Shown: one piece after another, positions 11,745 to 23,093 of the stretch
Layout of the letters: each line of letters starts with the position of its first letter
Numbering within the stretch: the first letter of the stretch is position 1
Assembly: GCA_036245805.1 (NCBI GenBank)
Contig: BTRK01000006.1
Coordinates: 21,050,365 to 21,114,364, forward strand
Direction: 5' to 3'
Length of the DNA stretch: 64,000 bases
Origin: Pristionchus mayeri
Taxonomy: Eukaryota > Nematoda > Chromadorea > Rhabditida > Neodiplogasteridae
Notes under the pieces: model-generated
The model's database searches: none
The model's input: only the letters and a program-made list of their open reading frames with translations
What the model was told of the DNA's origin: nothing
Made by a program: the position numbers and the translations under genes

Positions 11745-12550
11745 CGTCCTCTGAGAATATCTGTGATATACTTACTGTGCTAGAAAACCAGCAGTTTGTG
11801 GGACGCTCCGAGGGGATCTATCGAGATCAAATATGCCTTTGTTCATTGGTTGACGTGGTCACCGACGTGCCTCCCTAAGTTGAAGAATTTCAATCATGGA
11901 GAGAGGACAAAAAGTGGGCGGAAGGGCAGTATGAAGGCTTCATGTCAAAGACAAGGACGATCAGACATGAGCAATGATGATAATCAAAATACTCTGGTGC
12001 GCACACCATCAGTTTCTCATCATTTTCTCTCGTCTGTTTGATAGTGTGAAACAATCAGCCAGATGATGCAATTCCGTCTCGCGGTGATTGGAGTGATCCG
12101 GAATGTTAAAGAAGGAGTAACACGAAAAATAAATTGTACATATGGAAAAGTGGTTGTCGTAGAGGACAGAAATCCGATGAGAAATCACTTTATCCGAAGT
12201 GACACAGATGCCTCTATCCCGAGATATGAGAATGAGAAGATCGGGCCTCAGCGCAGGCGAAAGCGTGCGTATTTGAAATGAATGAGAAAAACATCAACAA
12301 CGAATCGATCCTAGCTGAATTCGAACACACGTAGATTGCGCTTGGCGCGCAGTAGTTACCCACTGCGCTATGATCACGATTGGTTCAATTTGAAGGGAAA
12401 CGTTATAGCTACCTATCACACTCATCAGAATGTATTACCTTCTCATCTCTTATTCGTTTTACACCTTCTTTAATTTGCCCATCATACGATGACTGTCAAA
12501 GTCAATAAAATAAAACAAAGTTCATCAGAAGAACTTGAAATGAACAAAAC
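11745..12550. other. Intergenic; tRNA-like relic but no protein gene recognised
   Basis: No supported exon. At about 12308-12372 the minus strand carries a degenerate tRNA-like stretch with a box A-like TAGCGCAGTGGGTAACT and a box B-like GTGTTCGAATTC. This may be a tRNA pseudogene or a SINE head. Confidence 0.4.
11775..11822. repeat. Dispersed repeat, second copy near 20573-20625
   Basis: CTGTGCTAGAAAACCAGCAG followed by a GGGACGCTCCGAGGGGATCT-like stretch recurs in the same orientation near 20578-20625 with several substitutions. The match covers about 50 bases. The identity of the repeat family is unknown. Confidence 0.45.
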
Positions 12551-12554
12551 GTTC

Positions 12555-12625
12555 TGCGTTCGGGGGGATTGAACCCCCGTCGAATGCTTGGAAGGCATCC
12601 ATGCTGACCATTACACCACGAACGC
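12555..12625 (-). tRNA. tRNA-Gly (anticodon TCC)
   Basis: The minus strand folds as a complete cloverleaf. The acceptor stem is GCGTTCG paired with CGAACGC, the D arm contains TGGTGTAATGGTCAGCA, and the anticodon loop CTTCCAA gives TCC. The T arm is GGGGGTTCAATCCCCC. The length is 70 nt plus the discriminator A, and no intron is seen. Internal box A and box B for RNA polymerase III are intact, so the gene looks functional. Confidence 0.92.
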
Positions 12626-13004
12626 GTACAGCATAATATAGACCACAAGCCACGCCCACTTTCGGGAATACCGAATTCTCTCAAAATCCGCAAGAGCTCC
12701 GACAGTCGGAATTCTTGACCAAATTGGACGATCAAAAGCGATTTCAGTAGCTCTTGGGATCCTTCACAAATGACCACTGGAGCAGCTTAATTAGGCAACT
12801 CTAATTAGGTCAGCATACGCTAATTAAAACCAAAATAGGCGTAAAATGGGCCATTGTACTCGTGTACAGCTGCTCCACTCGTATTTTGCAGTTCACATCA
12901 TTCAAATACATGACACAAAGTTAGAAAACAGATGGATCATTTTCCTGACTGTCGGAATGATTGAAAGATTTCATACAAAAATTTTCAAAAAAGTGCAAAT
13001 CACT

Positions 13005-13076
13005 TCCATCCGGGCAGATTCGAACCTGCATGTTACGGGCATTAGAGGTAGAGCTCAACCATTACACCAATTGAAC
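13005..13076 (-). pseudogene. tRNA-like pseudogene
   Basis: The minus strand has a good T arm (GCAGGTTCGAATCTGC) and a D-arm-like TTGGTGTAATGGTTGAGC, with TCT at the expected anticodon position. The acceptor ends do not pair and the anticodon stem is poor. It is most likely a decayed tRNA or tRNA-derived repeat. Confidence 0.5.
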
Positions 13077-13079
13077 GAC

Positions 13080-13835
13080 TTCGGGTTTGCGATCAAGAAT
13101 GATACATTAACTTGACCCCTTGCGATGTTTTCCCGCTGTCCCGATTTCGAGCATTTTTCCATTGAGAGCGAGATTAAGGTTTTTAGATTATTATTCGGCG
13201 CAGGGTTAAGATATCGAGCTAAATCAAAAAGTATGGTCTTATTTATACCATTAGGGTTCCATTGGGCACACAAACTGTCTTGTGAGATGGTTTTGGCAGA
13301 ATGCCTTGTGGTCTATAAATATAGACTGCTATTTCGAGCGAACTCAACGTATTTGGCTGATTGCAAATGCACAGTGGAAGCAAACTCAATCGAATTATAT
13401 CTGTAATCGAAAGAGTGCTTATTGGGAATCTAAATAATTGATTAGGGCGTAGGTTTTCTGAGAGATACAAATGAGAAGATATGATTAGCAAGTATCTTCC
13501 TTATATATTATATATTTTATCTACGCCCGAAAGCGCAACGAGATACGAATAATTGATAGAATAACCGTACAGATAATTGACTCTCCTCATACTGAGGATA
13601 TAAGTAATAGAGCTACGTGACGGGTAGGGGGGTACAATACTGAAAATACATAGATCTAGTCAACTGTTCTCATCTGTCTTCTTCTGGTCTGCATATGAGG
13701 AGGGAACCGAGGAGGAGGCACTCGGGTAGACCAGGTAGACTATGCTCCGAGAAACAGCATCCGTAGATCTCTAAGGGGTGGGGGGAGGGGGGGGGGATGG
13801 GAGTGGGGATGCAAGAAGGAGTGGAAAGTGGATAA
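13080..13835. other. Non-coding; purine-rich low-complexity tract near 13725-13825
   Basis: No supported exon. A G-rich tract (GGGGTGGGGGGAGGGGGG type) near 13780-13805 lies just beyond the 3' end of the retrotransposon and may belong to its 3' UTR. Confidence 0.4.
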
Positions 13836-14075
13836 CTAACGATAAATTGCGAATTTAGATAAGTCTAACTTGAGTAATCTATTCTTAAAGACAGTAATAC
13901 TTGGGGAACTATGAACATCTGAAGGTAGTTCACTAAGCATACTAGCAACTCTTCTGGAAAAACAATGGAAACGAGGTGTTGATTTAGTTGCCTCAATATG
14001 ATTTCCAAATGTGTTTGTTCTATCCCTAAGGGGTTTGAAAGTAAAGAATTTATTGCGATCTAACTGTGCCGCCAT
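13836..14075 (-). pseudogene. LINE ORF2 C-terminal fragment
   Basis: The frame reads LDRNKFFTFKPLRDRTNTF, then FHCFSRRVASMLSELPSDV and FKNRLLKLDLSKF. This is the characteristic tail of CR1-like ORF2 proteins, where the strings SRRV, LP and FK recur. It is separated from the reverse transcriptase frame by two frame changes within about 120 bases and ends at a TAG at 13836. Confidence 0.8.
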
Positions 14076-14155
14076 TCATAATCCTACGGGCGAAAACTAG
14101 GTCAAAAATGACTCTCCTCTCTGAAAGCGCTTGAAGACCAAGAGTAGACAGACGT

Positions 14156-15637
14156 TTAGGGTAGGAAGGGAGAGAGAGGATAGGATGAAGAAGGAAAGCA
14201 TCGATAGAATAGAATTCGAGTGAATTGTTCCTGGACCTTCTCTATTGTCTGACTATCCTTCTTAGTATAAGGATTCCAGAAAGGGCAAGCAAAATCAAGG
14301 TGAGGAAGGACATACGTGCGATAACATTTAATAAGAATATCAGGGGAGTTAACTGAGACAGCACGCAGCATAATATGGAGTGCAGTCTTAGCCCTATTAG
14401 CACGTTCAACAATGGAGGCGTTTTTGAGAAGGGAAGGAACAATTTGAATATCAAGATCACGTTGTGGGGAATTGCTTTTGAGAATTACATTGTTTATGGT
14501 ATAACAAAGAGGGGTCGATCCTATGTGAAGATGGGTACACTTAGATTCAGAGAGAGAGAGCTGGTTAATAATAGTCCAAGAATAAATAGCATCAAGAGCA
14601 CATTGAAGTTGGGCAGTCTTAGATTGAGATGATTCAAATGGGTATGAAATGTACAATTTGATATCATCGGCATATGCTTGAATGCGTACATCGGGGAATT
14701 GATAGAGTATGTAAGTGATATCAGAAATATATAATGTGAAAAGAATTGGTCCTAGCACGGATCCCTGAGGTACACCGGACAGTACTGGGAAAGAGTCAGA
14801 AATACAATCACCCAAACGGACTGAGAAATGCCTGTCAGTTATAAAGGAAGAGATCCAGTTTAGGAGATTCCCGTGAATACCGTAATGAGAGCATTTGGAA
14901 ATCAATTTGGTAAAGGGAACTGTATCAAATGCACGGGAAAAACCGAGATAAATAACATCAGTAACTTCTTTACGGGAGTGTGCACGAGTCCAGTCATTTT
15001 CACAGTCAATAACATTAGTGACAACTGAAGCACCGGGACGATATCCATGCTGATACTTAGGTATTATATCAAATCTAAATAGGTATTGTGTTAATTTATC
15101 TTTGACTAACCGTTCCATAGTCTTAGAAGCAGGAGAAATTATAGATATCGGGCGATAAGAGTCAGGAAGTTTGTGGTCCTTGTCAGGCTTAGGGAGTGGT
15201 GTGATAAGAGAATGTTTCCAATGAGAAGGGACAATACCAGATAGCATACTAATGTTGAAAATGTCACAAAGAGGAAGAGAAAGAGCTGAAGCGCATTTTC
15301 GAAAAATAATTTGAGGGATATTATCAAATCCAGTAGAACATGAGGGTGAGAGCTTCTTCAGAGCTTTACATACTTCATGAGGAAAGAAGGAAATGTTGGA
15401 TATGAATGGTGGGCTAGGGTGAGAGGGAATGGAAGGGATCTCGCCATCGTCAAGAGTAAAATGTGTAGCGAAATTAGAAGCAAGAAGATTGGAAATATCA
15501 GGGAGGTTTGATACAAGAGAGCCATCAGAGGATTGCAGCTTCTTGGGAATAATAGACTTGGGTTTGGTAAGAGAACGGATATGACGGTAGAGGTCTTTCG
15601 ACTGTCTTATTTTTTCTTTTCGCAAAACTGATTCCAT
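14156..15637 (-). pseudogene. LINE ORF2 reverse transcriptase region
   Basis: A 493-residue open frame covers the reverse transcriptase. Recognisable motifs include SYRPISIISPASKTMERLV, SRAFDTVPF, SGVPQGSVLGPILFTLYIS and the catalytic AYADDIKLY. The first Met is an artefact of the frameshift near 15610, where the frame switches out of the endonuclease reading. At its 3' side the frame ends in PLSPFLP, and the true continuation (YPKRLSTLGL) lies in another frame. Confidence 0.85.
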
Positions 15638-16740
15638 TTTTTAATTTGAGTCAAAAGATCTCTACTGCATTTTTCATACTGGATACGAACAGAGGGGAAG
15701 TGAATCTTAGAAAATAGAATATTCCTGTGACGTATGAGGCGTTGAATGTGTGGCGGATAAGAAGCAGTAATAGGCCTAGGTTTGTAAAAAGGAACACATG
15801 TTTGAATACCTTGAGTAATAATGGAAACAAAAATGGTATACATTGACTCAGGATCAGGGGAAGCAGAAAACAAGCTATACCAATCGATATTGAGGAGGTA
15901 AGAATTAAAGTCATCGTAATTAGCACGTGCATAATCCCTAATTAGAATTTGCGGTGGCGGGAGAACATGATAGTTTAATTCGAAAGAGATGCCTGAATGA
16001 TCAGACGAAGGGAACGAAGGAATTACGGTAGGGTCACATATAATAGAAGGCTCACTAGTTAGCATTCAATCTATACATCTATCATGCCTAGTGGGTGAAG
16101 TAATTATATGCTGAAGACTAGAGGTGGACACAAATGTAGTCAGTGATCGATCGATATTGGAGGAGGGAATGGATAAAGAGTCACAGTTGAAATCGCCAAT
16201 TAATACGGTAGGGTAACATGACGAGGAAACTAAGTCGGTAAGGCAATCGATGAGTGATTCAGTCTGGGAAATACTATAATTAGGAGGCCTATAGATGATA
16301 CAAGGACGAACGGAAAGGGACGACGTGGTAAGGAGATCAATTGCAAGGCATTCAATGTTCCTGTGTATCGAATCAATCATTGTATAGTGGAAATGGTCTC
16401 TGAGAAAGAGAGCAATGCCACCACCACGACCAGTGGAGCGATCACGACGGATGACTACATAAGGGAGACCGCTAATCAGGAGAGAGGAAGGGGTTCGACT
16501 ATTCAACCAGGACTCAGTTATGCATAAAATATCAGGTTGTTGAACTCTAAGAAGTTGGTGAAGGGCAGGGATCTTATTACTAATTGAACGTACGTTGTAA
16601 TAAAGGCATGAAAGAGATGGAGATAATAGAGGTGCACTAGTCGAAATAAGGGAAGGTGAGAGAGGGGGAAGAGAACGAGTCTGGATCAGTGGGGGTCGGC
16701 AAGGGTCTAGCAGTTTACCGAGCTGGAAGGAGCAGGGAAG
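15607..16740 (-). pseudogene. LINE ORF2 endonuclease region, interrupted
   Basis: The frame reads CLYYNVRSISNKIPAL and DILCITESWL, then RGGGIALFLRD, VLIGDFNCDS and SDHSGISFEL. These are the motifs of apurinic/apyrimidinic-type endonuclease domains that nick target DNA for LINE insertion. The domain continues upstream of the first Met at 16506. An in-frame TGA at about 16066-16068 separates the IGDFNCD part from the SDH part, so the enzyme is interrupted. A second break leads into the reverse transcriptase frame at 15607-15637. Confidence 0.82.
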
Positions 16741-17515
16741 GAGAAGCCTTGGGAGTGTTCAATGCAGAACGACCACCCTTTTTGGATGCCTTGTACTCCG
16801 GAACCTTACCGCGCTCCATCAGCTGGCCTGCGTAGATTACCCAGTTGCCACCAGCATGGTTCAGCTTCCTCTTCTCCTGGCGTAGATTCCACTGCCGATC
16901 ACGCTCCGCGGCAGAGAGAGAGGGCCTGAGGCGGATATCCTTGAAGGTCGGAGCAGAGGCCACCTTCTTCGTGTTCATGAGCAGTTCCCTCTGAGAGGAA
17001 GCCCTGGGCAGAACAACCTTCAGAAGGCGAGGGTGGGGAGGGTGGGAATGCTGTCCATTTTGAGGGTCCTTGACTGCGCCCATTCGGAAAACTGTCTCCG
17101 GGCGTACCTCGAGGTCGACGATGTCGAGGATCTTGCGAACCTGGACGAAGTCATCGTCGATCCTCTCACTGGCAGTCTTCTTGGTCGATTCAGGGAGATT
17201 CTCGATAACGACGCTTCTCTCCCTCTTCTCCTTCTCTATGGGACACTCCTTGGGGATGAGATTCTCAACCGTAAAGGAGAGAACCTTTACACATCCCATG
17301 AGAGCGAGATAAAGAGGGTTCTTCTTCTCCGTCTCCTCTATCGTCTTGAGGTACTCGGTGAAATTGGCAGTAATGTCATTAACCTCACCGAGGTACTCAG
17401 CGTGGAAGGAGGTGGCGGAGTTGGAGCGCCGTTTGTTGTTGGGCAAGAGAACGATGTTGGAGACGGATACGGTAGCCATGACAAGCGATCGATAAATCAA
17501 TAGAAGGATCAGCAA
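16715..17515 (-). CDS. LINE ORF1-type nucleic-acid-binding protein, 266 residues
   Basis: The frame is intact from a possible ATG at 17515 to the TAA at 16715. It contains VVIENLPESTKK, a segment RKILDIVDLEVRPETVFRMG, then a region ending NLRQEKRKLNHAGGNWVIYA. This layout is seen in ORF1 proteins of nematode CR1-like elements, which bind element RNA. The C-terminus overlaps the start of the open ORF2 frame. It belongs to the retrotransposon rather than the host. Confidence 0.75.
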   Translation of the reverse strand: MLILLLIYRSLVMATVSVSNIVLLPNNKRRSNSATSFHAEYLGEVNDITANFTEYLKTIEETEKKNPLYLALMGCVKVLSFTVENLIPKECPIEKEKRERSVVIENLPESTKKTASERIDDDFVQVRKILDIVDLEVRPETVFRMGAVKDPQNGQHSHPPHPRLLKVVLPRASSQRELLMNTKKVASAPTFKDIRLRPSLSAAERDRQWNLRQEKRKLNHAGGNWVIYAGQLMERGKVPEYKASKKGGRSALNTPKASPSLLLPAR

Positions 17516-17519
17516 AAGG

Positions 17520-17924
17520 GGAGGATACGTGCAAAGTAAGAGATAAGTGCAGAAGGGAAGGGAGGGAAGGGGCGAGAGAGTGTGGGAAACGGAGAGAGTA
17601 CAGAGAGGAGAGGGAGAAAAACTGATGAAATTAATGAGTTTCAGGCGATAATTATGGAAATGTGAATGAGAAAGACTGGATATAGGACTAATCAGACATT
17701 AGGAAGGTCCAAGACAATTAACTAAGGATAAGAAGGCGAAAAACGCGCGATTAAAGAGAGCGATTGATGAGACACCTACTCGCAAAAGAGGTCCTTCTCT
17801 TGGTACCTTTACTAAGATCAACTAGATTATTCAATTGATCCTGTGGCGTTCATTTTCTTTTTTAGGCTGTAAATTCCACTACTGGAAGGAATTCCTTCAG
17901 TCTGATGCTTCCATCCTCTTTTAG
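17520..17924. other. Spacer between LINE and repeated-exon gene
   Basis: Purine-rich sequence with no clear exon. The first recognised exon of the next gene begins with an acceptor at 17925 and needs an upstream exon that I could not find. The LINE may have removed or displaced it. Confidence 0.4.
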
Positions 17925-19348
17925 GGGAGAAGTTCCATATGACTACCTCTTTCACTACCCATTCACTCTTGGAGATATGTTATCCCCTTCTCCTCCTTCC
18001 TTCTCCGAAGACTACCTCGAATACATTGAGAGATCGCTACGTCGTTTAGAAGTGTAAGTTTGCACTTTTCATTCGGTTATGCTACTGGTTAAGATATAAT
18101 TAGAGCACTGCTCGTAACCAATCCTTTCTTTTTGACTGAACAATGGCATATCAGATTATCTAGCAATATCTCCAGAATGTCTGACAATCTTCAAAGCAAT
18201 TCGCTCCGTCCTCCTCCCCAGGCGCATACTTCGGAAGGCGAGCGCGAGATCTGTATTGAAAATTTTTTTTATTTTGCAATTATAGGTTACATGTCAACCT
18301 TCAACTATGTCGACCTTCAATGATTCCAATTTATCACATCTTTTGTCTGAACAATTTCGTTTCAGCTCCGAAATCTCTTTCACATCTTCTGAAGAATTCG
18401 AGCAAACGACCATTATCGAGACGACCGTTATCAAGAATCCTCACTACATTCCTAGTCCTCGCTTGGGTCGCCAGACTAGACAACTTCCGTATCCGAGCGT
18501 CGAGGACCAAGAGACCAGTGCACTTCGGCTTCCGCTCCAGACGAGTCAGAATTTGGGAGACGAGCGTAACACCCGAAAAACTCCTTTCGATAACAGGTAA
18601 TTTATGTGTAGCTTTTATCGGATGAGCATTTTGATCTCCAGTTACATGTTTGTGCCTGAATGACACCGTTTCAGGCCAAAAATCTCTTACTTCTACGATA
18701 CTTGCTGGTCTTCGCACGAATCCGAGTCTGACGAAGAGAGGATTACCACTATGAAGAACTCATTTCTGGCTCATCAGCGTGAGGGAGATACATCGCATAG
18801 GTAATTTTTTGCTATTTATCATCATAGGCAAATTTTTATTAGAAGAACAAGTCCGTTCATGGTTACTAAAAATGCCGTTTAAGATCGAACATCACTTACT
18901 CCTCGTGGGGAGAATCCGACTCATCTATCGATTTCGAGACCGCTTTCGTGGCCAGTCCGCGAGTGGAGCGCGAGAACAGCACGCTTCATCGTCCGCGTCG
19001 TACGCGTGAGACGGTGGGAGACGAGCGTGAGATCCGTAGCCGTCTCACTTTTCAACAAAAATGTAATAACAGGTGAATCTTCTGACTATGACTATTTTTT
19101 ATTTGAAATACAACGGCGAGTTAGTTATTTAGTTTTTTTCTAAAAAATTCCGTTTCAGATCCAAAATTGCTCACTCCTCTTGTGAAGAATCCAACTCATC
19201 TATTGATTTCAAGATTGCTTTTCTGGCCAGTCCGCGAGTGGAGTGCGAGAACAGCATGCTTCGTCGTCCGCGTCGTACGCGTGAGACGGTGGGAGACGAG
19301 CGTGAGATCCGTAGACGCCTCACTTTTGAAGATTCCTCCAACAGATAA
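17925..19348 (+). CDS. Repeated-exon Arg/Ser/Glu-rich protein, partial at 5' end
   Basis: Supported exons are 17925-18053 (GEVPYDYLFHYPFTLGDML), 18155 to about 18258, 18366-18596, 18675-18800, 18884-19072 and 19159-19348. The last four are copies of one unit. Each starts in phase 2 with (R)x-K/N-I and ends ...R before the donor. The last two units share SSIDF, VASPRV, RRPRRTRETVGDEREIR and RLTF. The second exon also carries GEREI, a decayed copy. The last unit has lost its donor (AACAG|ATAAAT) and reads into TAA at 19346-19348. No known domain is recognised in the units. The acceptor TTTAAG at 18884 departs from the TTTCAG of its sisters. Confidence 0.6.
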
Positions 19349-19401
19349 ATTTACCCAGATCTAATGGGTGATCATAGTGATTTAGATGATGTGAGAAAAA
19401 A

Positions 19402-19674
19402 ATGAAGTCGCCCATACATTATAGTCCTTCCAGTTTCTCCCTACGCCCTTCCATCCTTCCCTCCTCCACTTCTTCTCACCATTCTCCCTCCTTCGATGGA
19501 TGCAGGCTCTGCCTCGATGAATCCCCTTCCTTCCGTTCACTCTTCATCAAATGCGGCCACACAGCATGCGATAATTGCACCGACAAGCTAGCTAGTGTGA
19601 GGAGAGATCACGTGATTTGCCCCTTTTGCAGAGTTGAGACCGGATTTGTGCAAAATTTGAAGTTGTATATCTGA
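19402..19674 (+). CDS. RING finger exon or short RING protein
   Basis: The frame encodes a zinc-binding RING domain: CRLC, then CGHTACDNC, then CPFCRVE, giving the C-x2-C, C-x-H-x2-C-x2-C and C-x2-C ligand set of E3 ubiquitin ligases. It ends at a TGA at 19672-19674 that overlaps an AATAAA poly(A) signal. The RING may be the last exon of the repeated-exon gene, entered through CCTTCCAG|T at about 19431 in phase 2, which matches the phase of those exons. It could also be a separate 90-residue gene starting at 19402. The lost donor of the last repeat exon leaves this unresolved. Confidence 0.65.
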   Translation: MKSPIHYSPSSFSLRPSILPSSTSSHHSPSFDGCRLCLDESPSFRSLFIKCGHTACDNCTDKLASVRRDHVICPFCRVETGFVQNLKLYI

Positions 19675-19924
19675 ATAAATCGCATCGTATCATTGCAACC
19701 TCACTTTACATTCAGATATTTTTCTTTTTTTTTCTCCAAATTTGAATAAATCAGAAAGTTTTACACAAATGTGAAGTTAAAACTCATTCATAGAATTGAC
19801 GTAAAGATAGCTGCTGCTCCACTGCCCTTTCTCTGTCATTTCACGCTCCTTTTCAATGTCGAATTATCCTTCGATGTTGCTGCTTCACTCTTTCATTCCA
19901 CCTGCTCTCTCGTATTACATACTC

Positions 19925-20075
19925 TGGTTTTTCCCAACCAGTTGTTAACCAGTTGGAAGGGGCGGAGTTTCGGCGAACCAGTTGTCAACCAGTCCCCTGA
20001 CCAGTTGTTGACCTGTTTCCGACCAACAACTGGCCCCAACCAGTGCCCCAACCAGTTCCCAACCAGTGAAGAGAC
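19925..20075. repeat. Degenerate AACCAGTTG short repeat cluster
   Basis: AACCAGTTG and close variants occur about nine times in 150 bases with irregular spacing (AACCAGTTGTTAACCAGTTG, CCAACCAGTGCCCCAACCAG). The sequence is non-coding. It resembles the short GACCAACCCTG-type units of the palindrome at 57-60 kb only loosely. Confidence 0.55.
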
Positions 20076-20079
20076 TCAA

Positions 20080-21110
20080 GCGCAATTAGCGCTGAAATCC
20101 TTTTGCAATTATTTTCGTCAGCCTTTCCACGAAAAAAAAAGTGTATTGCATATTGAAAATAAATTGTGAAGTTGTCTTCGCTCCATCAAACAATAGTTGA
20201 AAAAGCTGACCAACTCAGGTCTAGCTCCACCATTAGTGGCACCACTATCTTGCCGGGAGCGATCACTATTTGTGGCACTATTATAATTACAATAAAAAAT
20301 TAATTATTAAAAAATCATTATGCGTTACTTTCTGGATCCGGGAAATAGGAGTATACTGTAACTGCCAGCGGATTAGCCAACAAGAGATAGCCAACAAGAG
20401 AGCGAGACGAACGAAGAGACTGTTCACTCTCAGCGGGTGGCGAGAGAAAGAGAGGGCTCGTCGGTTCGTGCCCCGGCGTGTATAGAGAGCAGCGCGCCTA
20501 CGAGAAATCTCCTCTCGTTCCCTTCGTCGGTTTTAACCCAGTATCTCAAGGTACGCTTGGGCATCTGACCAGACTCTCTCTGTGTTAGAGAACCAACAGT
20601 TTTTGGGCAGCTCTGAGGGGGATCTCCCGAAAGCAATAATGAAGTGTCTCGTCGATAGATGTTGTCGGCCTCAAGACCCCAAAAGATTTACTCTTTTCTT
20701 TTCTTGTTTAATTGTTTAATTAAATTTTTATAGAAATATGTTGTTGTTTCATGATGATGTAGATGAATACATAAGGCACAAAATCAACCGCCCTCCCTTG
20801 TCCCTTGAATCATTGAATTGGCATCCCTAGTGCTAAATGAAGACAAATAGGAGAGGACGAAGAAGAGGATTTTGGACAAAAGATGAGGCATTGTTTAGGA
20901 AACGCTGATCATGCACACACAATGCAAACTAAGATTCAATTCTCAGCAATAATCGTTTACTTTCGTAGCGAAGGCCAGAGGGACAAGTAAGGGAGGGAAA
21001 GACGATATTCATCTTTGGTCTTCTTTCAAATCTTGGCGCGCACTTGCACTTGCGGGGGAGAATCTGCCTGAGTGTTCTCCTGAAATAATTGATCGTTGAT
21101 CTTTGATCTC
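20080..21110. other. Intergenic; no gene recognised
   Basis: No supported exon. The stretch contains a second copy of the repeat seen at 11775-11822 and a GAGAGCGAGACGAACGAAGA-type purine tract near 20398. The 3' end of the minus-strand proline-rich gene is at 21112. Confidence 0.4.
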
Positions 21111-21111
21111 C

Positions 21112-22850
21112 TCATCCTCTTACATTCCCTCCTCCGCCGGGAGTGGGCTGCATCGCGTAGGGGCGTCCGATCGGGGTGGGTGGGCCGGGAACTGGAGCCA
21201 GATTCGGGATCGGAACTGGAGCCACAGCTGGCACCCGAGCTGCCGCCGGCGGAGGCGCCATTGGGGCGCACTGCATGGCGCGTGGCACAGGCGACGGTGC
21301 CGCCGCGTCCACGTGCTGGAAAGATCAGAGATCAGAGTGTCTTGGCATCGAGCCAAGTGGTGCCTGCTTTTATTTGCCGGGTTACGGTAGTCGTGCTACA
21401 GTAACTCACGCTCACGAGCAGCGATATGTTCGTCTTCGCGGTGACTGCCGTGACCTCCATCTTGTCGGGATCGGAGCAGGGCTTGAGCCGGTACTTGTCG
21501 GGCGCCTCCGAGGGAGCAGGGATGGAGGCCTAAACGGCGGCTTTCTCCATCTTCCGGCTCTGTCTACAGTAGTCTCTACTACCGTATACCTGTGCTGGTT
21601 TCGGGGCGGGAGTCGGGCTCTGGCGTTTGACAGCATACGGCGTCGACTTGTCTGACTGCTGCACGATCGGCGTTTCACCAATCGGCGAGGGCTGCAGAAT
21701 TTAAATATTTGAATTCGCGCCATTAAATGATCAAATTATGAAAAATTGAGAATTTTACACTATATGTTTCGTTTCTTTGGATACCGCAGTCGGCTACCGT
21801 ACATTGCTCATGGGCGTCTTTCCACGGGGCACGGCTTCATGTGCAGCCGGTCGACGCGGCACGCGACGCGACTGAAAAGTATGGTAGTCGATCGATAACT
21901 GGCTACCGTAGTCTCACCGCCGCCTTCTTCTTCGATTCGTCCTTCTGCCCGATGGTCTCGTACAGGCCGTCGTCAGGAACTGGTGCCGCCTGTAGAAAAA
22001 CTCTTGTTTTGAATAAAAATCCGTTTTTGGCGCAAATTCAAATATTTGTATTCGGACCACGGTTTTGTCGATGATGAGGGGCGGAGCTAACGTCTCCGGG
22101 TCGGACTCGGGCTGCTTGAGCAGGGTCGGTCGAGGATGCGGCTTCTGCTGTTGCTGCACCGGCTAAAATAGGGTTACTGTAATGAGTGAAACTGTAGGGT
22201 ACGGTACCTTCTTCTTGTCCTTATTTTCTAGTGCAGGAGGCACTTCCGTGGGCTTCTTCGGTTGTCCTTTGTCCGAGTCGGAGCCGGACGAGAGCAGCGT
22301 TTTGCCATCCTTCCAGTCTCTGGAGCACGGTGGAAGTATACGGTAGTATCGATCGATGGGGTACGATAACTACCGTAGTACCTCGCGAGAGACGCTGATG
22401 TCGGTTTTGTGTTCTTCTTTCGCGGCTTCAGTGAATCCTCGGATTCAGGATACAGAGATCAGAGATCAAAGATGGGAGATAAAACTACACATTCACCGGA
22501 TTAGACGAAGAGCTCTGCTGCATCTTCGACCGTTTGGACAGCGCGCTCTGGAATGATACGGTGGTTGGGTCGAGACTCTCCCGACTACGGTAGTCACGTG
22601 CGGTTACGGTACTTCCTCTGTCTCTTCGTCGACGAGATTGACAGTACGCGGAGGTTGCTTTTTCTTGCCTGAGAGGAGTACGGTAAACGATTATCGAAAA
22701 CTGATTATTCTCCGTACCTGCGCAGTTTACGCCGACTGCGAGGGATACGGTGGCTGCCGCTGCAGTTGCTTGCAGCAACCTAAAAATTACAAAGGAAGTA
22801 GATGCGAGATCAAAGATGCGTACCCTAGCATGGCAGAGAGGGGGGAGGAG
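21112..22850 (-). CDS. Low-complexity Pro/Lys/Ser-rich protein, multi-exon
   Basis: At least eight minus-strand exons can be read. From the C-terminal side they contain HVDAAAPSPVPRAMQ...GGGGNVRG (stop at 21112), ASIPAPSEAPDKYRLKPC...NISLLVS, PSPIGETPIVQQSDKSTPYA, SRRVPRRPAAHEAVPRGK, APVPDDGLYETIGQKDESKK, PVQQQQKPHPRPTLL, DWKDGKTLLSSGSDSDKG, and ESEDSLKPRKKNTKPTSA. Most donors read GTACGGTA, GTATACGGTAG or GTACCGTA. The protein looks disordered and basic, with no catalytic domain seen. It may be a cytoplasmic or nuclear scaffold; this is not established. The start is uncertain; an ATG near 22835 is a candidate. Confidence 0.5.
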
Positions 22851-23093
22851 AGGACGGATGAACCGTCGCGGAGAGAGAAGAGGGTCGAAATGAATGGAGA
22901 ATGAGTCGATCAATTTGATGAAGGAGAAAATGCAAATGGATGTGATTATGTTGTTATCGATTTTGGTCATTTATTTAAATGACGGTAAAGAATTCAGAGA
23001 TAAGAGCAGGGCATGCTCCTATCGTTGACAGTTGTCAGTTGCATCTGGTTATGTCTGAACTACAGATTATCAATTCAATCGTCTCCACTCCTG

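Larger units (their letters stand above)
13836..17515 (-). mobile_element. Degenerate CR1-like non-LTR retrotransposon (LINE)
   Basis: Two minus-strand reading frames follow the LINE order. ORF1 lies at 17515-16715. The ORF2 region runs from about 16740 to 13836 with endonuclease, reverse transcriptase and a C-terminal segment typical of the CR1 group. ORF2 is broken at least four times: an in-frame TGA near 16066, a frameshift in an A-rich run near 15610, and frame changes near 14165 and 14045. The copy is therefore dead. The 5' end lies near or just beyond 17515; no target duplication could be defined. It lies antisense and immediately upstream of the RING-exon gene. Confidence 0.88.

Noticed and set aside
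17033..17503. A 156-residue plus-strand frame
   Set aside because: It is the antisense of the LINE ORF1 frame, which has recognisable motifs.
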